From contig JARLUB010000001.1 of assembly GCA_030920305.1 (NCBI GenBank), forward strand, positions 434,001-498,000: a DNA stretch of 64,000 nucleotides, read 5' to 3'. Source of the stretch: Eubacteriales bacterium SKADARSKE-1. GTDB lineage: Bacteria > Bacillota > Clostridia > Oscillospirales > Acutalibacteraceae. Below the pieces are notes generated by a model. That model had not been told where the DNA came from and searched no databases. It was given only the letters and a program-made list of their open reading frames with translations. This document shows, piece after piece, positions 1 to 9,645 of this stretch; the first letter of the stretch is position 1, and each line of letters begins with the position of its first letter. Position numbers and translations under genes: made by a program.

Positions 1-846
1 AAGGGCGAATTTAAAATTTCAGAAGCAGCACTTCGTGAATTAATAACTTGCTACACCAGGGAGGCTGGTGTTCGAACCCTCGAAAGAACAATAGCTAATC
101 TAATGAGAAAAGCTGCAAAGACATTTGTTTCCGGAGAAAAACAGCGAATTTCTATAAACACCAAAGATTTAGAAGAGATGTTAGGACCAAGAAAGTTTTT
201 GCCGGATAAATTAAAAACTAAGGTACAAGTTGGAGTTTCTACAGGGTTAGCTTGGACTAAAGTGGGTGGAGAAACCATTTCGGTTGAAGTTGCTACTATG
301 CCAGGTACTGGTAAAGTTAAACTAACGGGTTCACTTGGTGATGTAATGAAGGAATCAGCACAAACAGCAATTAGTTTTATAAGAAGTAATGCAAAGCAGT
401 TTAGTATTGATCCTAACTTTTACAATAAACTTGATATTCATATACATGTGCCGCAAGGAGCAACACCAAAAGATGGACCATCAGCCGGTGTAACTTTAGC
501 ATCAGCAATAGTTTCAGCGTTAACTGGAATACCGGTTAAGCAAAATGCTGCAATGACTGGTGAAATAACTTTAAGGGGCAGAGTTTTAGCAGTTGGTGGG
601 CTTCGTGAAAAAACAATGGCAGCTTATAGAGCTGGTGTTGATACAGTTATAATACCAAAAGAAAATGAATCGGATTTATCCGAGTTAGATTCAATTGTAA
701 AATCAAAGATGAAATTTATCGTAGCAGATAATATGGATATAGTTTTAAAAAATTCATTGGTATCTAATAAATTCAATTCTTTGAATAAGAGCATGTTGAC
801 GAAGAGAAAAAAAGGACTAGATTCGGGTGTATGTTTAACAACGTAA
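1..846 (+). CDS. lon: ATP-dependent protease Lon, C-terminal part
   Basis: This is the 3' end (281 codons) of Lon, the cytosolic AAA+ serine protease that degrades misfolded and short-lived regulatory proteins. The reading frame is open from base 1, so the N-terminal and ATPase domains lie outside the window. The visible part starts in the last helices of the AAA+ module (motif GVRTLERTI) and runs into the protease domain. The catalytic serine of PKDGPSAG is encoded at 481-483 and the catalytic lysine of GLREK at 610-612, so the active-site dyad is intact. The tail ends in a short basic stretch. engB follows 13 bases later, the conserved lon-engB order, and the two are probably co-transcribed. 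Confidence 0.97.
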   Translation, partial: KGEFKISEAALRELITCYTREAGVRTLERTIANLMRKAAKTFVSGEKQRISINTKDLEEMLGPRKFLPDKLKTKVQVGVSTGLAWTKVGGETISVEVATMPGTGKVKLTGSLGDVMKESAQTAISFIRSNAKQFSIDPNFYNKLDIHIHVPQGATPKDGPSAGVTLASAIVSALTGIPVKQNAAMTGEITLRGRVLAVGGLREKTMAAYRAGVDTVIIPKENESDLSELDSIVKSKMKFIVADNMDIVLKNSLVSNKFNSLNKSMLTKRKKGLDSGVCLTT

Positions 847-859
847 AGGGAGTTACAAT

Positions 860-1456
860 ATGAATTATAATAATGCTACATTTGAAGCAGCTTTTGGAAA
901 GCCAAATCAACTATTAAAATCAACCATTCCAGAAATAGTTTTTTCAGGTCGCTCAAATGTTGGCAAGTCATCGCTAATAAATAAACTATTGAATAGAAAG
1001 TCTTTAGCCAGGGTTAGCTCAAAACCAGGGAAGACAGGTACAATTAACTTTTATAGTTTAGGAGATGCTAGGTTTGTTGATTTGCCTGGGTATGGATTTG
1101 CTAAGGTTTCGCAAAACGAAAAACAACGTTGGGCTGAATTGGTTGAAGGGTATTTTAATGCAGGCAGAAACTTAACCTTAGTAATACAAATTGTTGATAT
1201 GCGGCATATGCCTACAAAAGATGACCTTAATATGATAAATTATTTAGAAATGAATAATTTTAATTTTATTATTGTATTAACAAAGAGTGATAAACTAAAT
1301 AAAACGCAGAGAAATGAACGCTTACTTGAGTTGGAAAAACATTTTGGAGATAAAAGAATAAATTTTTTAGTTTTTTCTTCACAAACTGGTGAAGGCGTAG
1401 AGGAATTAAAAGAATTAATAGAAAAGTCTGTTAACAGCAAAAAGCTTGATAATTAA
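860..1456 (+). CDS. engB: Ribosome biogenesis GTP-binding protein EngB/YsxC
   Basis: A TrmE-Era-EngA-EngB-family GTPase of 198 residues, the usual length, needed in this family for late assembly of the large ribosomal subunit. The G1 P-loop GRSNVGKSS is at residues 30-38, the G3 motif DLPGYG at 74-79 and the G4 motif TKSDK near 143, so nucleotide binding looks intact. The ATG is preceded by AAAGGGAG at a good distance. It lies directly downstream of lon, as in many Firmicutes. A small hairpin (GAGCA/TGCTC) follows the stop, but it lacks a clear T tract. Confidence 0.97.
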   Translation: MNYNNATFEAAFGKPNQLLKSTIPEIVFSGRSNVGKSSLINKLLNRKSLARVSSKPGKTGTINFYSLGDARFVDLPGYGFAKVSQNEKQRWAELVEGYFNAGRNLTLVIQIVDMRHMPTKDDLNMINYLEMNNFNFIIVLTKSDKLNKTQRNERLLELEKHFGDKRINFLVFSSQTGEGVEELKELIEKSVNSKKLDN

Positions 1457-1580
1457 AATTAAGGACAAGGAGCATTTTTGCTCTTCTGTAATATAATAAA
1501 CATACTCAAAGCATAGTTTATAAATTTAAGACATACTATTTATTATTGTGAAAATAGTATGGAAAGGTGATTTATAAGCT

Positions 1581-2744
1581 ATGTTTTTTTCTTTTAAAAC
1601 CAGATTTTTAAAATTTGTTGTAGCCTTTTTAACTGTAATATTAATACCATTTTTGTTTCCAATAGATGTTTTTGCTAAAGTTGAAATGAATATTGCGGCA
1701 CCATCAGCAATTCTTGTTGAAGCTACATCTGGAAAAGTATTGTATGAGAAAAATCCAAAAGAAATAAGAAGTTGTGCTTCGATTACTAAAGTGATGACTT
1801 TGCTTTTAGTTATGGAAGCGCTTGATTCAGGGAAGATTTCGTTGGCAGAAAACGTAACAGCAAGCGAGCATGCTTCAAGTATGGGTGGGTCTGATATTTG
1901 GCTTGAAGTTGGCGAGAGTATGACAGTACATGAACTTATTAAAGCTGTAGTTGTTGCATCAGCAAACGATGCAGCGGTGGCTTTAGCAGAGCATATATCA
2001 GGTTCTGAAGACATATTTGTTTCACAAATGAACAAAAGGGCTAGCGAACTTTCAATGAGTGATACAGTTTTTAAAAATTGTAATGGTCTTGATGAAGAAG
2101 GGCACGTTACTAGTGCTTATGATATTGCAATTATGTCAAGGGAATTAATAAAACATAAGTTGATTTTTGATTATAGCTCAATATGGATAGATTACTTAAG
2201 AGATGGGAAGACACAACTTGTTAATACAAACAAACTTTTAAAGACTTATCGTGGTATAACCGGGCTTAAAACAGGAACAACAAGTGGCGCGGGGTGCTGT
2301 ATATCTGCAACAGCCCAAAGAGACAAGTTGAGTTTGATAGCAGTTGTTTTAGGAGATAAAACTGCTAAAGAACGGTTTTCAGATGCTTCAATGTTATTGG
2401 ACTATGGCTTTGCAAACTATACTATGTTAACCCCTGTTGTAGAAGACAATTTATTAACACCAGTAAAAGTTTGCAATGGAATGAATCCTTTTGTAAACGT
2501 TAAGTTTGAGAAATTTGGTGATGTATTGATTCCTAAAGGACAAGAAAAGAATGTCACTAATTCTATTGAAATTGCAGATGAAGTGAGGGCACCGGTTGAA
2601 ACAGGGCAAGTTTTAGGAAAACTTATTTATAAAGTAGAAGATGAAGTATTAGTGGAGTATAAAATAGTGGCCGATGAGCCAGTTGATGAAATAAACTTTG
2701 AATTAGCTATAAAAAAGTTTTTAAAAAGTATATTGGCAATTTAA
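1581..2744 (+). CDS. D-alanyl-D-alanine carboxypeptidase (peptidase S11, DacF-like)
   Basis: A low-molecular-weight penicillin-binding protein of 387 residues that trims the terminal D-Ala from peptidoglycan stem peptides outside the membrane. It has an N-terminal signal segment (residues about 9-32, ending near VFA), the SxxK motif SITK at 67-70, SxN as SAN at 127-129, and KTG near residue 232 within LKTGTTSG. A beta-rich C-terminal domain and a hydrophobic tail follow, as in DacA/DacF enzymes. The RBS is GAAAGGTG just before the ATG. A second S11 enzyme lies at 9646-10974. DacF is forespore-linked in Bacillus, but the sequence alone does not say which role this copy has. Confidence 0.93.
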   Translation: MFFSFKTRFLKFVVAFLTVILIPFLFPIDVFAKVEMNIAAPSAILVEATSGKVLYEKNPKEIRSCASITKVMTLLLVMEALDSGKISLAENVTASEHASSMGGSDIWLEVGESMTVHELIKAVVVASANDAAVALAEHISGSEDIFVSQMNKRASELSMSDTVFKNCNGLDEEGHVTSAYDIAIMSRELIKHKLIFDYSSIWIDYLRDGKTQLVNTNKLLKTYRGITGLKTGTTSGAGCCISATAQRDKLSLIAVVLGDKTAKERFSDASMLLDYGFANYTMLTPVVEDNLLTPVKVCNGMNPFVNVKFEKFGDVLIPKGQEKNVTNSIEIADEVRAPVETGQVLGKLIYKVEDEVLVEYKIVADEPVDEINFELAIKKFLKSILAI

Positions 2745-2757
2745 TAAGCCTTGTGCT

Positions 2758-2782
2758 CAGTCTACCTTTTTTAGGTAAACTG
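2758..2782 (+). other. Hairpin between dacF-like gene and pgi
   Basis: A ten-base inverted repeat with one mismatch and a TTTTT loop (CAGTCTACCT / AGGTAAACTG) starts 14 bases after the carboxypeptidase stop. No T tract follows, so it is at best a weak terminator. It could protect the 3' end of the transcript. Confidence 0.4.
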
Positions 2783-2807
2783 ATTATAAAGTGTTTATTA
2801 TTTTAAC

Positions 2808-2836
2808 TTGCAAATAAAAATAGTATATTGTAAAAT
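2808..2836 (+). promoter_or_regulatory. Sigma-A promoter for pgi
   Basis: TTGCAA at 2808-2813, a 17-base spacer and TAAAAT at 2831-2836. The predicted transcription start (about 2843) lies downstream of the ATG at 2837. That ATG therefore cannot be the pgi start, which supports the TTG at 2870. Confidence 0.65.
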
Positions 2837-2869
2837 ATGTTTAAGGTTTGTAGGAGGGAGAAAACAAAT

Positions 2870-4165
2870 TTGGCTACAAAACTCAATACAAAATATTTAG
2901 ACAGATTTATAAGTGATTATGAGTATGAATCAATATCGCCTTTTGTAAGAACAGCGCATGATTTACTTCATTCAAAAACTGGGTTAGGCAACGAATTTAC
3001 CGGATGGGTCGAGCTTCCAACAGAATATGACAAAGATGAATTTGATAGAATAAAAACGGTCGCAAAAAAAATACAAGATGATACAGACATTTTTATAGTG
3101 ATTGGAATTGGTGGTTCTTATCTGGGGGCTAGAGCAGTAATCGAATTTTTAAAATCACAGCACTATAATGCTTTGTATAAAACAACACCTGATATATATT
3201 TTGCAGGTAACAATATATGTCCTGAAAACTTAAATAAGCTTATTAAAATATGTGCTGGAAGAAATGTTTCGATAAATATGATTTCAAAATCAGGAGCTAC
3301 GACAGAACCAGCAATAGCTTTTCGGGTTTTTAAAAAATTACTAGAAGATAAATACGGTAAAGAAGAGGCTAAGAAACGTATTTATTGTACGACTGATGCA
3401 GAACACGGAAATTTAAAAAATTTAGCTGACAAAGAAGGTTATGAAACATTTGTTATACCAAATGACGTAGGTGGGAGGTATTCTGTATTAACTGCTGTTG
3501 GGCTTTTGCCTATTGCAGTAGCGGGAATTGATATAGATAACTTCATGCTGGGAGCTAAACATGCACAAGATGAACTATTAGACCCTGAATTGAATAATAA
3601 TGATTGTTATAAATATGCAGCAATTAGAAATATTCTTTATAAAAAAGGTAAAGAGATAGAAATTTTAGAAAGTTATGATCCAAATTTTAGCATGATGAGT
3701 GAATGGTTTAAACAATTGTTTGGGGAAAGTGAAGGAAAAGATGGAAAAGGCTTGTTTCCAGCTTCAATGATTTTTTCAACAGATCTTCATTCAATGGGGC
3801 AACTTATTCAAGACGGTAGACGAAATATATTTGAAACGGTTTTGTTGATAGATGAGCCACACTGTGATTTTGTTATAGACACAGAACCGGGTGATCTTGA
3901 TGGCCTTAATTTTTTATCAGGCAAGACAATTTCTTATGTGTGTAAAAAAGCAGCGATTGGGACTATTTTAGCTCATACCGAAGGTAATGTGCCAAACATA
4001 ATTTTTAATATTCCAAAGGTTTGTGAGTTTGAATTGGGTTATTTGATATACTTTTTGCAAAAAGCTTGCGCGATTTCAGGATATTTATTGGGAGTTAATC
4101 CGTTTAACCAACCTGGGGTTGAAAAATATAAAAAAAATATGTTTGAGCTTTTAGGGAAAAGTTGA
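2870..4165 (+). CDS. pgi: Glucose-6-phosphate isomerase
   Basis: Phosphoglucose isomerase of 431 residues, interconverting glucose 6-phosphate and fructose 6-phosphate in glycolysis and supplying fructose 6-phosphate for cell-wall amino sugars. The SIS-domain signature [12 protein letters not shown], the [10 protein letters not shown] motif, the catalytic region [11 protein letters not shown] and the C-terminal [11 protein letters not shown] stretch are all visible. I start at TTG 2870: AGGAGGG at 2852-2858 sits 11 bases upstream, and the promoter places the transcript start after the in-frame ATG at 2837. The gene is probably monocistronic or shares a message with the small P-loop gene 49 bases downstream. 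Confidence 0.95.
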   Translation: MATKLNTKYLDRFISDYEYESISPFVRTAHDLLHSKTGLGNEFTGWVELPTEYDKDEFDRIKTVAKKIQDDTDIFIVIGIGGSYLGARAVIEFLKSQHYNALYKTTPDIYFAGNNICPENLNKLIKICAGRNVSINMISKSGATTEPAIAFRVFKKLLEDKYGKEEAKKRIYCTTDAEHGNLKNLADKEGYETFVIPNDVGGRYSVLTAVGLLPIAVAGIDIDNFMLGAKHAQDELLDPELNNNDCYKYAAIRNILYKKGKEIEILESYDPNFSMMSEWFKQLFGESEGKDGKGLFPASMIFSTDLHSMGQLIQDGRRNIFETVLLIDEPHCDFVIDTEPGDLDGLNFLSGKTISYVCKKAAIGTILAHTEGNVPNIIFNIPKVCEFELGYLIYFLQKACAISGYLLGVNPFNQPGVEKYKKNMFELLGKS

Positions 4166-4214
4166 CACTGATAACAACTTTGCTATAGTTCATTAATATT
4201 AGGAGGTTTATATT

Positions 4215-4631
4215 ATGATTAGTTTAATAGTAGGTAAAAAGGGTTTAGGAAAGACAAAAAAGTTGGTTGACATGGCAAATGGTGCAGTACAAAACTCTAA
4301 TGGTAATGTTGTGTTTATAGAAAAAGGAAACAAGTTAACTTATGATGTTAACCACGATGTAAAGCTAGTTAATACTGCTGTCTATGGAATTACGAGTTTC
4401 GAAAGTCTTTTTGGATTTATTTGTGGTATATATGCAGAAAATTATGATGTTACAGATATATTTGTAGATTCAACTCTTAAAATAGGTGGAGAGGACTTTG
4501 AAATTTTCGAAGACTTTATTAAAAAGGTTAGTAGAGTGTTGGATTCAACTGATATAAATTTAGTCTTTTCAGTTTCTTCAGATAGAAGTGAACTTCCCAA
4601 GGATATTGAAAAATTTACTAAAATTATTTAA
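4215..4631 (+). CDS. Small P-loop ATP-binding protein, function unknown
   Basis: A 138-residue protein with an N-terminal Walker A motif, GKKGLGKTK (residues about 7-15), preceded by a beta strand (MISLIV). A candidate Walker B strand, DIFVDS, lies near residue 82. The rest resembles the core of a minimal P-loop NTPase without recognisable sensor or effector domains. An excellent RBS (AGGAGGT) precedes the ATG and a strong terminator follows the stop, so the gene is expressed as the last or only cistron. Similar short ATP-binding proteins are, to my memory, conserved in Oscillospiraceae. No substrate or partner can be inferred. Confidence 0.75.
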   Translation: MISLIVGKKGLGKTKKLVDMANGAVQNSNGNVVFIEKGNKLTYDVNHDVKLVNTAVYGITSFESLFGFICGIYAENYDVTDIFVDSTLKIGGEDFEIFEDFIKKVSRVLDSTDINLVFSVSSDRSELPKDIEKFTKII

Positions 4632-4640
4632 TATAATAAT

Positions 4641-4674
4641 AAAAAATGAGAGGTGATTAACCTCTCATTTTTTA
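4641..4674 (+). terminator. Rho-independent terminator
   Basis: Ten-base perfect stem AATGAGAGGT / ACCTCTCATT with a GATTA loop, flanked by an A run on the left and a T run on the right. It lies about 10 bases after the P-loop gene and could work on both strands. Confidence 0.9.
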
Positions 4675-4792
4675 TTGTAGAAAACCCTATGTTAGAAGTG
4701 AGATTTGATTCAAGTTTTAACGATATAATAGCGATAAAAATCCCCATTTTGTGGTGTAAAATAAATTAGAAATTTAGCAACTGTAGGGCCAA

Positions 4793-4842
4793 AACAATTA
4801 TAAGTGAAAAAATTTGTATAAATTTTTTCACTTATAATTGTT
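4793..4842. repeat. Perfect 23-bp inverted repeat with 4-base loop
   Basis: Arms 4793-4815 and 4820-4842 are exact reverse complements around a GTAT loop, in a 340-base gene-free stretch (4632-4971) between the terminator above and the minus-strand gene at 4972. The arms contain internal A6/T6 runs rather than a T tract after the stem, so this is not a standard terminator for either neighbour. Apart from this palindrome and the terminator I see nothing else in the stretch. It could be a miniature element relic, an mRNA-stabilising hairpin or a protein-binding palindrome. Confidence 0.85.
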
Positions 4843-4971
4843 ATATAGGAAATTGAGCAATTTCAATTTCCATTCTTTTATTTTATCCTCTTGTTTCCCA
4901 AAAAGCCTAAAGTAAATTTGGATTTCAATGCTATATCATTCTTTGGCGAAGATTATTAAAAAATTACTTAA

Positions 4972-5244
4972 TTAGTTCTCATCTTCAAATTCTTCGATTT
5001 CTGCACGCTTTACCATAAAAGGATAAATAGGTGCTGATTGCTGAAAACTTTCAAGCCCACGAGCATCGTAATTCAACGCATCTACACTAGCGTCTTCCCA
5101 ACTTTTATAAAGGACCCATTTTTTCCTTTCAGGGTTGTTTATAAAATCTGTATAGCAGACCAAAACCATGTCATCGCGAAATATGCAGTAGAGGCTTCCT
5201 CCGGATACCATTCCTAGTTGTTCTAAGTTAAGTCTTTCAATCAT
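4972..5244 (-). CDS. Small protein with double-glycine leader-like N-terminus
   Basis: A 90-residue protein whose first 16 residues read like a double-glycine leader of secreted peptides: an L-x-x-E-Q-L-G-x-V-S-G-G pattern with the GG at residues 15-16. Such leaders are cut and exported by C39-peptidase ABC transporters. The remaining 74 residues (SLYCIFRDD onward) are mixed and acidic at the end (EIEEFEDEN), not a classic cationic bacteriocin. It has its own strong promoter at 5286-5315 and a GGAGTG RBS about 11 bases before the ATG. No transporter, modification enzyme or immunity gene is nearby. It may be an orphan exported peptide, a signalling peptide, or a cytosolic protein with a chance match. 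Confidence 0.7.
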   Translation of the reverse strand: MIERLNLEQLGMVSGGSLYCIFRDDMVLVCYTDFINNPERKKWVLYKSWEDASVDALNYDARGLESFQQSAPIYPFMVKRAEIEEFEDEN

Positions 5245-5285
5245 TGTTTAACACACTCCATTAAAATTAGCTGGTACACAATGTT

Positions 5286-5315
5286 ATTATAGTCTACCTT
5301 GAAAAATAATGTCAA
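5286..5315 (-). promoter_or_regulatory. Consensus sigma-A promoter for the leader-peptide gene
   Basis: On the minus strand, TTGACA (5315-5310), an 18-base spacer and TATAAT (5291-5286). Both hexamers are perfect consensus, stronger than any other promoter in the window, which implies high expression. The rest of 5316-5526 shows no other gene. Confidence 0.85.
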
Positions 5316-5526
5316 GTGTTATAATCAGTAGGGTGCCAGAAAAGAAGCTTTTTTATATTAAAATTATCCAAAATGTTTACGAAAATGGATAATATATTTT
5401 TAATTCAATTTTTATTTAGAAAAATTTAATTAAAAGTAATGCCATTAAGTTGCTTTGATATAAGTTCATTTTTAAATTAAATAAAGTAAATAATAGTATC
5501 AGAACAACTAAAAGGAAGTGATATAT

Positions 5527-6066
5527 GTGATTAGAAACATGAGCTTAAGTAAAACGGTTGTATTAAATGTTTTGATAATTCTTTTTTGGAATATATATAT
5601 TTTTTTTCTTTGTAGACAAATGAAAAGTTCTTTTTTTAACCCACAAAAAAAACCATATAAAGCACGAAACTTCGAGTGTGGCGGAAAATTTTACAATGAA
5701 AAGTTAAAAATAAAAAAGTGGAAAGAAGTTTTGCCACAATATATTTCAAAAAATGGATTCTCTAAGAGACGTTTTTCAGAAAAAAATTTAATTTATATAA
5801 ATAGGTTTATTCTAGAAACTTGTCGAGCAGAATGGAATCATAAAATGTGTATGATAATAGCATTTCCAATAACTATTTTTAATGAATTTAAAATAGGCAT
5901 AATTTTTACCTTGCTAATATTATTAACAAATTTACCCTTTATATTTATACAAAGATATAATAGGTTTAGGCTTTTATCTTTAAAAAGGCACAGGGTGAAA
6001 AAGTCTTTTTTTGCACAGGAACAAAATGATAATTCTAAAATAGAGGTACCGTCTTATTATGTTTAG
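5527..6066 (+). CDS. CrtO-like (glycosyl-diaponeurosporenoate acyltransferase family) membrane protein
   Basis: A 179-residue membrane protein resembling the family of glycosyl-4,4'-diaponeurosporenoate acyltransferase, the last step of staphyloxanthin synthesis in Staphylococcus. It has an N-terminal membrane helix (about residues 8-26), the conserved segment KLKIKKWKEVLP, an FILETCRAEWNH block, a hydrophobic hairpin and an ending LPFIFIQRYNRFRL typical of the family. The start is GTG 5527 because AAAGGAAG ends 8 bases upstream; GTG 5518 abuts the RBS. No carotenoid genes are visible in the window, so the true acyl acceptor is unknown. The 3' end converges with ligA. Confidence 0.75.
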   Translation: MIRNMSLSKTVVLNVLIILFWNIYIFFLCRQMKSSFFNPQKKPYKARNFECGGKFYNEKLKIKKWKEVLPQYISKNGFSKRRFSEKNLIYINRFILETCRAEWNHKMCMIIAFPITIFNEFKIGIIFTLLILLTNLPFIFIQRYNRFRLLSLKRHRVKKSFFAQEQNDNSKIEVPSYYV

Positions 6067-6096
6067 CAAAATGTTTTAAAAGATAAACTGCACTTA

Positions 6097-8088
<1,992 letters not shown>

Positions 8089-8121
8089 TTACCGCCCTTA
8101 TATTTTCATGTTGACTTCATA

Positions 8122-8757
8122 TTAACTTTTTCCCATAAAAAATGTCGGGACATCACCTACAATTATAGTTTCTGCTATTAATACGCTTGTATTTATTGCG
8201 GTTGTTACGGGGTACCCTGGTATCATAGCAAAAACATTTGTGCTAATATCAAGATATAACTGATGTTTTGTTTGATTTATTCCGCTACTTTCAAAATTGC
8301 TTCTAAAGTCTGTTAAAACACTTCCAGATAAGGTAAGCTTTAAAGGAACATTTGGACCCCTACCATTAAATATTTCTGTCCCGGTTAGCGTTCCAAAGGG
8401 GATATTTAAATTTTTCTTTTTCATACATGAAAGTCTTTCTTGAACAACTAGTGTTATAGAAGCTTTTAAGATGTTTGCTTTTTTTATGTTTGTATTTATT
8501 GCCATTATTTTGCCATTTTCATTGCGTTCAAGAGTAATTATATCGGAGTAATTTATATCAAATTTATTTATTTCTTCTAAAACAGCATCATTTATTGTAG
8601 TAGCCGAAGTTATTTGTGCGCGGTTTTTTGCAACGGCAGTTATAAGCGGTCGCATTTGGTGATCTAACATGATAGCTGAAATTAGAAATAATATAGAAAA
8701 GATTAAAAATTTTTTTCGAAGTGAAATTTTATGTAACTTCCGGTGTCTATACCTCAA
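8122..8757 (-). CDS. yunB: Sporulation protein YunB
   Basis: YunB-family protein of 211 residues; in Bacillus the gene belongs to the mother-cell sigma-E regulon and is needed for efficient sporulation. A basic N-terminus is followed by one membrane helix (FLIFSILFLISAIML), then an extracytoplasmic domain with the family blocks IPFGTLTG, GPNVPLKL and TTAINTSVLIAETIIVGDVP. The start is the TTG at 8757, preceded by GGAGG with a 7-base gap; an in-frame TTG five codons upstream overlaps the RBS itself. Its presence is direct evidence that the host lineage forms, or recently formed, endospores. Confidence 0.92.
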   Translation of the reverse strand: MRYRHRKLHKISLRKKFLIFSILFLISAIMLDHQMRPLITAVAKNRAQITSATTINDAVLEEINKFDINYSDIITLERNENGKIMAINTNIKKANILKASITLVVQERLSCMKKKNLNIPFGTLTGTEIFNGRGPNVPLKLTLSGSVLTDFRSNFESSGINQTKHQLYLDISTNVFAMIPGYPVTTAINTSVLIAETIIVGDVPTFFMGKS

Positions 8758-8873
8758 AACAGTTTCCTCCAATCAGGGGGCTCTAGTCCATTATATACAT
8801 AAACTAAAAAGTCGTGATTGAAAAGGAAAGTACCAGACAACATTTAATTTAAAAGGATATACTAAAAAAATAT

Positions 8874-9539
8874 TTAATCAAGCGAGATTATTTCATCAAA
8901 AATTGCGTTATACTTTTGTGTGAGCTTTTTATTAATATGAGTACTTCCAAAATACCAAGCTTTAAATGAAACTTCTTTTGCAACGTCATCTAAAAATCTA
9001 TTAAGAATATTAACATTAAAATCGTTACCATAAATTAAACTTTTTATTTTTCCTGGGGGTTCATGGCTTATTATGTAATCTACCTGTCGATTATATTTAC
9101 ACAAGTTGTTTACACCTTTTTTCATTTCAGCAATGCAAGGAAGTTCAGTTTCCCACCATTTATTTGATTGAGCCCTTATTTCTTTGTCAGGGCTTTCTCC
9201 TCCGCCAAAAGTAAAAATGGTTTTCCCATCTATTTTATAAATTTCTCCCCTTAAAAGTTGATAAAGATTACCTGAAATGTTTTTTGCGCGCCCCTCTTTA
9301 AAGTCGACAGTTTCATATTTATTTAACAAATCAAAATTTTCGTGGGTACCGTCCACAAACAAAGTGTTAAATTTTAATTTTCCTATTTTTTTTAGGAGTC
9401 TTTTCTCATAGGAAGTTTCTTCCCATATAAAGCCAAAATCGCCACAAATAATTAAATTGTCATCTTTTTTAAGTTTTTTAAGTTGTTTAACTTTAAATCT
9501 TATTGGGTTTCCATGCATATCTCCAGTTACATAAATCAA
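8874..9539 (-). CDS. Calcineurin-like metallophosphoesterase
   Basis: A 221-residue phosphoesterase with the metal-binding signatures in order: GDMHGN (residues about 6-11), CGDFGF near 34, GTHEN near 66, ISHEPP near 158 and a final GSTH. This is the binuclear-metal core of the family, which hydrolyses phosphodiesters or phosphomonoesters; the substrate cannot be told. It ends without an accessory domain. I prefer TTG 9539, 8 bases after AAAGGGG, to TTG 9545, which is only 2 bases away. It is divergent from the carboxypeptidase at 9646. Confidence 0.88.
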   Translation of the reverse strand: MIYVTGDMHGNPIRFKVKQLKKLKKDDNLIICGDFGFIWEETSYEKRLLKKIGKLKFNTLFVDGTHENFDLLNKYETVDFKEGRAKNISGNLYQLLRGEIYKIDGKTIFTFGGGESPDKEIRAQSNKWWETELPCIAEMKKGVNNLCKYNRQVDYIISHEPPGKIKSLIYGNDFNVNILNRFLDDVAKEVSFKAWYFGSTHINKKLTQKYNAIFDEIISLD

Positions 9540-9645
9540 AAGCAATACCCCTTTTTAACTTTAAAAAATAGTTAATTGTACTTGTACTTATAAAGAATAT
9601 AGATTAGAATATATTTAATGATAACATAAGTTTAGGAGAATTTCT

